Shown: positions 59,297 to 64,000 of the stretch, one piece after another | Position numbering within the stretch: position 1 is the stretch's first letter | Layout: every line of letters starts with the position of its first letter | DNA from: a virus | Length of the DNA: 64,000 nt | Virus record (IMG/VR): IMGVR_UViG_3300037189_020854 | Coordinates: 1-64,000 of that record | Reading direction: 5' to 3' (one strand) | Notes under the pieces: model-generated | What the model saw: only the letters and a program-made list of their open reading frames with translations | Database searches by the model: none | Told to the model about the DNA's origin: nothing | Program-made: the position numbers and the translations under genes

Positions 59297-62200
59297 ATGT
59301 CTTTTAATTTATTTGCTTCACCATCTAAAGACGATATCAGTGTTGGATACATTGATCCAACACTTGGATATGTTGATGGAGTTTCTATATGCGAAGCAAA
59401 TAATTACGCAAAAGATAATCCAGGAACAACATTCATTTTTGTAGATGGAGATAATAATATTCAGTATTTGAATATTAATGAAGTAAATCGTCTTACAACA
59501 AACAATCTTGTTTCTACAGCAACTACTTGTGCAGGGATTCAAGCATATAAGGAGTGTGGTCCACCGAGGATTCAATTTTTTGGAGGGGGTGGAATAGGAG
59601 CAGTTGGAAACCCTGTAATTGGTAAAGACGGTGCTTTACTTGCAGTTGATCTTGTATATGGAGGTAATGGATATCAGTATCCTCCAATAGTAGCAGCTAA
59701 AGATGACTGTCAGTTTGGTAATGGTGCAGTTCTCACTGCAATTCTTGGCGAAACTGCTGACGAAATAGAAGTTTATGAGGGTGAAGATGATTTTGAAGAA
59801 TATGAGTTATGTGAAGATACTGATGTTGGATATGGAACTGTCTATGGAAGAGATGGGGAAGAGATAGGACCTTGGGAACCAAAAACATATACTAAAATTG
59901 GCGAAGATCCTATTAAAAGAGAAATAGAAATATATCAAAGAGCATTAGAAAATCCTTTCTGGACTACAAGAAAAACTCAACCTGATAGAATCATCGCTCT
60001 CGGAGAAGAGTATTCTAATTCATATAACGCAACTCATCCCGAATGGGGTGAGTTTATGAATCAATATGCTATTTCTCCAGTGAAACCATCAGATTTAGTA
60101 GGATCTGACGAAGCTGGTAAGGTTTTTACTCTTGAATGGGAACAAAATTTTCCAATCAGCGGAGAATATATTTTTAGAGGTGTCTGCGATAACTCAGCTC
60201 AAGTTTATATTGATAATAGTTTAATCGGAGATTTGCTTTCATTTAAACAAAATCCTTCTCCTTTACAGAAAACAATTAGAGAAGGAAATCATATTATTCG
60301 TATTGATCTATTCAATGCTCCGATTGAAGAGAACGTATCAAAAACTACAACTACTTCAACAGCAACAAATCTAAATGCAAAGTTCGTTCAAAAAGGATCT
60401 AATTTTTATCTTCAGGTTGATGGATCTGGAACAGGTGAAATATCATTTGTAATGGATGTAAATGATGCCTCTTACATTGCAGGGCTTGCTGCTAAAGAAG
60501 TTAGAATACCTTCAGATAATGGAAAGGTTGCATTTAAAAGGACAACATTTCAATATAGTAATATAACAAATCTTATTCCTGAGGCACTCACTGAAGAAAC
60601 TATAAAGAAATCAGGAACATTTAGTGGTGGTAAAACCTATGGTCCTATCGAAATTATAGGAGCAGCACCTGGGGCAAGAGGACCTATACCTATAAAAAAC
60701 AGTTCTAATAAGTTAGCACTCAGAGATGCTGATGGTGATGATGCAAATATTAAAATTACCATCACTAAAGTATCATCAACCAGCTCTACATCTACAACCA
60801 CCACAGAAAAAATAATTTCTTCAAAGTCTTGGAATCAAAATCCAGTAGGTGTTTCTATGTTGATTGAGGCACCTACACCAATTATTCCTCAAGAGCAACC
60901 ACCAATACAAACTGGAAGGTGTCCGCCCAATCCTATTTGGTCTACAAGATTTCCAGGATCAGTTCAAAAATGGTATCCAGTTAGATTTACTAAAAATAAT
61001 GCTTGGAGTACCTTTATGAATAGGTACGCAATTTCACCAGTTCCACCTCTTAATACTCCGGGAAGTGATACTTCCGGATCTACATTCTCAAATTCTTGGG
61101 ATGTTGATTTACCTTATGCTGGATATTATGGTGTTAAAGGAACTAGAGATAATAGAGGCAGAATATTAATCGATGGAAAAGAAATATCGACGTTAGATGG
61201 ATTCAATACAAATAATCCAAAATTAACAAAAGTATATCTAACGAAAGGTAAACATACGATTACAGTAGAAGTTTATAACATTCCTATTGAAACAAATTCT
61301 TCAGTAGATACTAAAATTTTTAGTACTCAAGATTGGAGAGTTCCTGCTCCTTTATCTTCAGGATCTTTATCAGCAAAATTTATTCAAGAAGGAACAAACT
61401 TTTATTTGAAGGTTGATGGATCTGGAACTGGTAAAATATCATTTGTAATGGATGTAAATGATGCTTCTTATATTGCAGGGCTTGCTGCTAAAGAAGTTCA
61501 GATTCCTTCCGATTCGGGTAAAGTAAAGTTGCAGAGAACAATATTTCAATATAGCGATATAACAAATCTTATTCCTGATGCACTCACTAAAGAAACCATA
61601 AAGGGATCTGGAACTTTTACAGGTGGAAAAAAATACGGACCTATTCAAATTATAGGAGCAGCACCTGGGGCAAGAGGACCTATACCTATAAAAAATGGTT
61701 CTAATAAACTTGCACTTAGAGATGCTGACGGTGATGATGAGAATATTAAGATTACTATTAGCAATGTTTCAGCAAGTTCTGTTAACAACGCTGTTACAAA
61801 TACTTCACAGAGTCCAACAAAGAATGGAGTTAATTATGATGGACCTGAATTATTTGGATATGTTGATAGCAGGTGGAGTAAATTTATGAATGATTATTCA
61901 GTTTCTCCAAAGGTATTTACTTCTATCAACTCACCTGATGAAAGAGTAGTTGGAAAATATATATTAACTTGGAAAAATATAAATTTCCCACAAGATGGAA
62001 TTTATAAATTTAATTTTCAATCAGACAATATTGCAACACTAAAAGTTGGTGGAAAAGAAATTTATAAAACATCTGATTTTAATGGCGATAAAGTTCAATA
62101 TACATTTAATGCATCTGCAGGAACATATGATATTGTAATTGAGTTGGAAAATATAAGATCTTCAACAAATAAGGGAAAAGATACTACATTCTCTATTAAT

Positions 62201-62962
62201 CCTATGGGAGTAGCCCTTTATATAAGTAAAGATGTTACTTTCTCTGATTCAAATAAAACGCCTTGGACTGATAATCCAATGGCAATATCTGCTATTTTAA
62301 TCCCACCTCCATGTGCTAAAAAAATTGGAGGAAAGGGAGTTGTTAATAGGGTTATTGTAGAGGACCCAGGAAATGGATATCTGCCTGTCGAAAAACCTGG
62401 TACTGGATATCCAGTTACTCTTGTTTTAGATCAAGTAATTGTAGAAAGTCCTGGAATTAATTATCGTTGTGGGGAGGATCAAATTCAAATCACTCCCAAT
62501 AATGGAGCTGCCTTAGATTACACATGTGATTCTTTTGGAAGAATCACTGAAGTTAAAGTATTAAATTCTGGAGTTGGATTTAATGCTTATCCACAAATAA
62601 GTATGCCTTCCGAAACAGGAGTAAATGCATCATTCCGTCCAGTATTTCGTATCGTTAGAGATCCTCTTCTTCCACCAGAAAAAATAATTCAGGTTACTGA
62701 TCTCGTTGGTCTTAAGCAAACTGGATATGTGGATGGAAGATCATATTATGGTGCTGTTTATTATGATCAAGGTATAAGATATGCTGGATACTATAAGACT
62801 ATAGGAACTCAGATTAGAGTTTATGATACTCTACAGGAGAGCATTACTGCGAAAGTTACTACAACCCCAAGTGCTATTCAGAGATCTGGTACTGATATTA
62901 CAAGTAATGATCCTACACTTAACATTCCAGGAACTCCCCAATCAGCAACAGAGCAACCTTAA
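59297..62962 (+). CDS. large tail/fibre structural protein with alternating repeats
   Basis: The 1221-aa protein has three PA14-like modules, each beginning W-x2-FMN-x-Y-x-[IV]SP (near residues 250, 570 and 855) and ending in a beta-strand pair with EGNHIIRIDLFN or similar. Between them lie two nearly identical modules (ISFVMDVNDASYIAGLAAKE ... GPIPIKN ... LALRDADGDD). The order is A-B-A-B-A. The ends carry Gly/Pro-rich baseplate-like sequence. It is probably a virion protein that binds host surface glycan. Confidence 0.72.
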   Translation: MSFNLFASPSKDDISVGYIDPTLGYVDGVSICEANNYAKDNPGTTFIFVDGDNNIQYLNINEVNRLTTNNLVSTATTCAGIQAYKECGPPRIQFFGGGGIGAVGNPVIGKDGALLAVDLVYGGNGYQYPPIVAAKDDCQFGNGAVLTAILGETADEIEVYEGEDDFEEYELCEDTDVGYGTVYGRDGEEIGPWEPKTYTKIGEDPIKREIEIYQRALENPFWTTRKTQPDRIIALGEEYSNSYNATHPEWGEFMNQYAISPVKPSDLVGSDEAGKVFTLEWEQNFPISGEYIFRGVCDNSAQVYIDNSLIGDLLSFKQNPSPLQKTIREGNHIIRIDLFNAPIEENVSKTTTTSTATNLNAKFVQKGSNFYLQVDGSGTGEISFVMDVNDASYIAGLAAKEVRIPSDNGKVAFKRTTFQYSNITNLIPEALTEETIKKSGTFSGGKTYGPIEIIGAAPGARGPIPIKNSSNKLALRDADGDDANIKITITKVSSTSSTSTTTTEKIISSKSWNQNPVGVSMLIEAPTPIIPQEQPPIQTGRCPPNPIWSTRFPGSVQKWYPVRFTKNNAWSTFMNRYAISPVPPLNTPGSDTSGSTFSNSWDVDLPYAGYYGVKGTRDNRGRILIDGKEISTLDGFNTNNPKLTKVYLTKGKHTITVEVYNIPIETNSSVDTKIFSTQDWRVPAPLSSGSLSAKFIQEGTNFYLKVDGSGTGKISFVMDVNDASYIAGLAAKEVQIPSDSGKVKLQRTIFQYSDITNLIPDALTKETIKGSGTFTGGKKYGPIQIIGAAPGARGPIPIKNGSNKLALRDADGDDENIKITISNVSASSVNNAVTNTSQSPTKNGVNYDGPELFGYVDSRWSKFMNDYSVSPKVFTSINSPDERVVGKYILTWKNINFPQDGIYKFNFQSDNIATLKVGGKEIYKTSDFNGDKVQYTFNASAGTYDIVIELENIRSSTNKGKDTTFSINPMGVALYISKDVTFSDSNKTPWTDNPMAISAILIPPPCAKKIGGKGVVNRVIVEDPGNGYLPVEKPGTGYPVTLVLDQVIVESPGINYRCGEDQIQITPNNGAALDYTCDSFGRITEVKVLNSGVGFNAYPQISMPSETGVNASFRPVFRIVRDPLLPPEKIIQVTDLVGLKQTGYVDGRSYYGAVYYDQGIRYAGYYKTIGTQIRVYDTLQESITAKVTTTPSAIQRSGTDITSNDPTLNIPGTPQSATEQP
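60371..60770 (+). repeat. internal direct repeat, copy 1
   Basis: About 400 nt encoding a module starting LNAKFVQKG and ending at NIKITITKVS. It is matched by the copy at 61366-61770 at both DNA and protein level; several runs are identical, for example the part encoding FVMDVNDASYIAGLAAKEV. Confidence 0.85.
61366..61770 (+). repeat. internal direct repeat, copy 2
   Basis: Second copy of the module, starting LSAKFIQEG and ending NIKITISNVS. The stretch coding for IIGAAPGARGPIPIKN is nearly unchanged in DNA from copy 1, which implies a recent duplication or gene conversion. Confidence 0.85.
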
Positions 62963-62968
62963 AATTCT

Positions 62969-62976
62969 ATTAAATA
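62969..62976 (+). promoter_or_regulatory. late-type element ATTAAATA
   Basis: It lies 22 nt before ATG 62999. Confidence 0.5.
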
Positions 62977-62998
62977 GTACTATATTGAATTTTCAATA

Positions 62999-63643
62999 AT
63001 GGCTACAGCCCAAAACAGTAACAATACAAAATTAACAGTTCCTTTAGGTAAAGAAGGAACATCTATTAATCAAACTGCAAAACAAAATTATACTGCTATT
63101 CGCTATGGAAATGATCATGGTTCAATTAGTTTTGGGCATATTCATAAACAAGCTGACGTAGTTGCTGATGTGATGCTTCAGGCATCTGACGGTAGACATT
63201 CTATTATTCTTGATAAAGATGGACCAAGAAAAGGATGTACTCAAATTACTTCTCCTGGACGCATATCAATCGAATCTGGGATTGATAAGAAGGAAGCAGA
63301 AGATACTCTATTCATTCATTCGTATAATGGTAACATAGATATTATTGCATCAAATGGAAAAATAAGACTTCAAGGAACTGATATTGAATTAAATGCTGTT
63401 GGTGAAGGTGGATCAAAAGGAAATATTAGAATAAATGCATCTCAAAATATTGCATTGGATGCTACAGAGATTACCATCAATGCTAAATCTTATTATAAAC
63501 TAGCAACTCCAGGTACTGCAGAAATTGCTGCAAATGCTGGAATGTCTTTATATGCTTCACTCATTCGTGGAGTAAGTGATGCTGTTTGTAATAAAGATTC
63601 AAAAGTTGGTGGAAGATCAATTCAAAAGAAAAATACAAAATAA
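62999..63643 (+). CDS. 214-aa spike-like structural protein
   Basis: The C-terminal 130 residues are short beta repeats (GNIDIIASNGKIRLQGTDIE, GNIRINASQNIALDATEITI) like the beta-helix of gp5/VgrG spikes. The N-terminal part is a small beta domain. It may form or decorate the baseplate spike. The T4 counterpart is not clear. Confidence 0.65.
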   Translation: MATAQNSNNTKLTVPLGKEGTSINQTAKQNYTAIRYGNDHGSISFGHIHKQADVVADVMLQASDGRHSIILDKDGPRKGCTQITSPGRISIESGIDKKEAEDTLFIHSYNGNIDIIASNGKIRLQGTDIELNAVGEGGSKGNIRINASQNIALDATEITINAKSYYKLATPGTAEIAANAGMSLYASLIRGVSDAVCNKDSKVGGRSIQKKNTK

Positions 63644-63654
63644 GGAGAAAAATC

Positions 63655-64000
63655 ATGGCGTTTTTAATGGATGATAATGCAGTAGGTGGACAGATGATGG
63701 TTGGTGCTGGAACACCAAAAGCACTTGGTATTGGACCAGCAAAAATTAATGGGTCTGCATATGTTGAGGGTCCATTACAAACTGGTGCTGCAGGTGAACA
63801 TAACACTTGTAAAGCAACTTTAATGGTTGGACAATTAAGGAATAAAGATGCAAAGACAATTCCATTATATTCTTTGTGGGTAAGACTTTATTCAAGGTTT
63901 CAAAGTTTTGTAAGAGTTGATTTACTTCTTAAGTCAACTTATATTGAAGCAAAAGTTATAAGAACTAAAATTCTTCAGGCATCTATTAAAAATTTTGTAA
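63655..64000 (+). CDS. partial baseplate/tail protein, cut by the window end
   Basis: ATG 63655 has AAGGAG 8 nt upstream. The 115 codons in the window encode a Gly/Ala-rich start (DDNAVGGQMMVGAGTPKALG), as found in tail proteins that cap spikes, followed by a more basic region. No stop is reached. The family is not certain. Confidence 0.6.
   Translation, partial: MAFLMDDNAVGGQMMVGAGTPKALGIGPAKINGSAYVEGPLQTGAAGEHNTCKATLMVGQLRNKDAKTIPLYSLWVRLYSRFQSFVRVDLLLKSTYIEAKVIRTKILQASIKNFV

Overview
The window is a stretch of the genome of a marine T4-like cyanomyovirus, a phage of Synechococcus or Prochlorococcus. It carries T4-type structural and replication genes (gp4, gp5, gp26, gp27, gp32, gp33, gp48, gp51-like, gp53, gp59) together with classic cyanophage auxiliary genes: psbA, two hli genes, ptox-like oxidase, talC, zwf, gnd, cp12, pstS, speD, thyX, phoH and a tRNA array. 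Coding is dense, start and stop codons often overlap, and both host-type sigma-70 promoters (TTGNNN, 17 nt, TATAAT-like) and T4-type late promoters (ATAAATA/TTAAATA about 20-30 nt before the start codon) are easy to see.

Layout. 1-3.5 kb: tRNAs (Leu, Gly, Asn, Val, Ser, Pro, Ile, Met and one tRNA-like element with a ruined anticodon arm) mixed with small genes, a Dps-like ferritin, an HNH protein and an orphan Phd-type antitoxin. 3.9-22.9 kb: one long co-directional glycan operon with GDP-L-fucose synthesis (gmd, fcl), UDP-galactopyranose mutase, an RfbH-type dehydratase, methyltransferases, a nucleotidyltransferase, a cupin, a RuBisCO-like protein, a GDPD-like protein and many glycosyltransferases, including an alpha-1,2-fucosyltransferase (GT11) next to an ABO-type GT6 enzyme. 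22.9-28.1 kb: a host-derived nutrient and stress block with an SLH porin and pstS, each behind an 11-bp-periodic PhoB-like box, S-adenosylhomocysteine hydrolase, two Hli proteins and a peroxiredoxin. 28.1-30.1 kb: a lysis-type pair (C39-like peptidase and GH24 lysozyme) joined by a textbook -1 frameshift signal, and a small minus-strand cluster with a thermonuclease. 30.1-32.5 kb: a fibre-like gene with a GC-rich inserted segment. 32.5-34.7 kb: psbA split by a 211-nt group I intron and followed by an endonuclease VII-type homing endonuclease. 34.7-42.6 kb: the pentose-phosphate operon talC-ptox-zwf-gnd, glutaredoxin, small conserved cyanophage genes, speD, a glutamine riboswitch with its downstream peptide, and thyX. 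42.6-46.2 kb: phoH, a nuclease, gp33, gp59 and gp32. 46.2-64 kb: baseplate and tail genes, first on the minus strand (gp53, gp48, one unknown, gp4), then on the plus strand (tube-like protein, gp26, gp51, two large hub/tape-like proteins with muralytic domains, gp27, cp12, gp5, a large repeat-containing tail protein, a spike-like protein and a truncated last gene).

How it works together. psbA, hli and PTOX keep photosynthetic electron flow going, CP12 would block the Calvin cycle, and TalC/Zwf/Gnd push carbon through the pentose phosphate pathway toward NADPH and ribose for nucleotides (ThyX, glutaredoxin). PstS and the porin are placed under host phosphate control, and the riboswitch peptide under glutamine control, so nutrient status of the host is read directly by phage cis elements. 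The glycan operon is a nearly self-contained pathway for a fucosylated, possibly blood-group-like surface glycan. The points most worth checking are the frameshift fusion, the RuBisCO-like protein, the GT11/GT6 pair, the Pho-box porin and the terminator-promoter overlaps.
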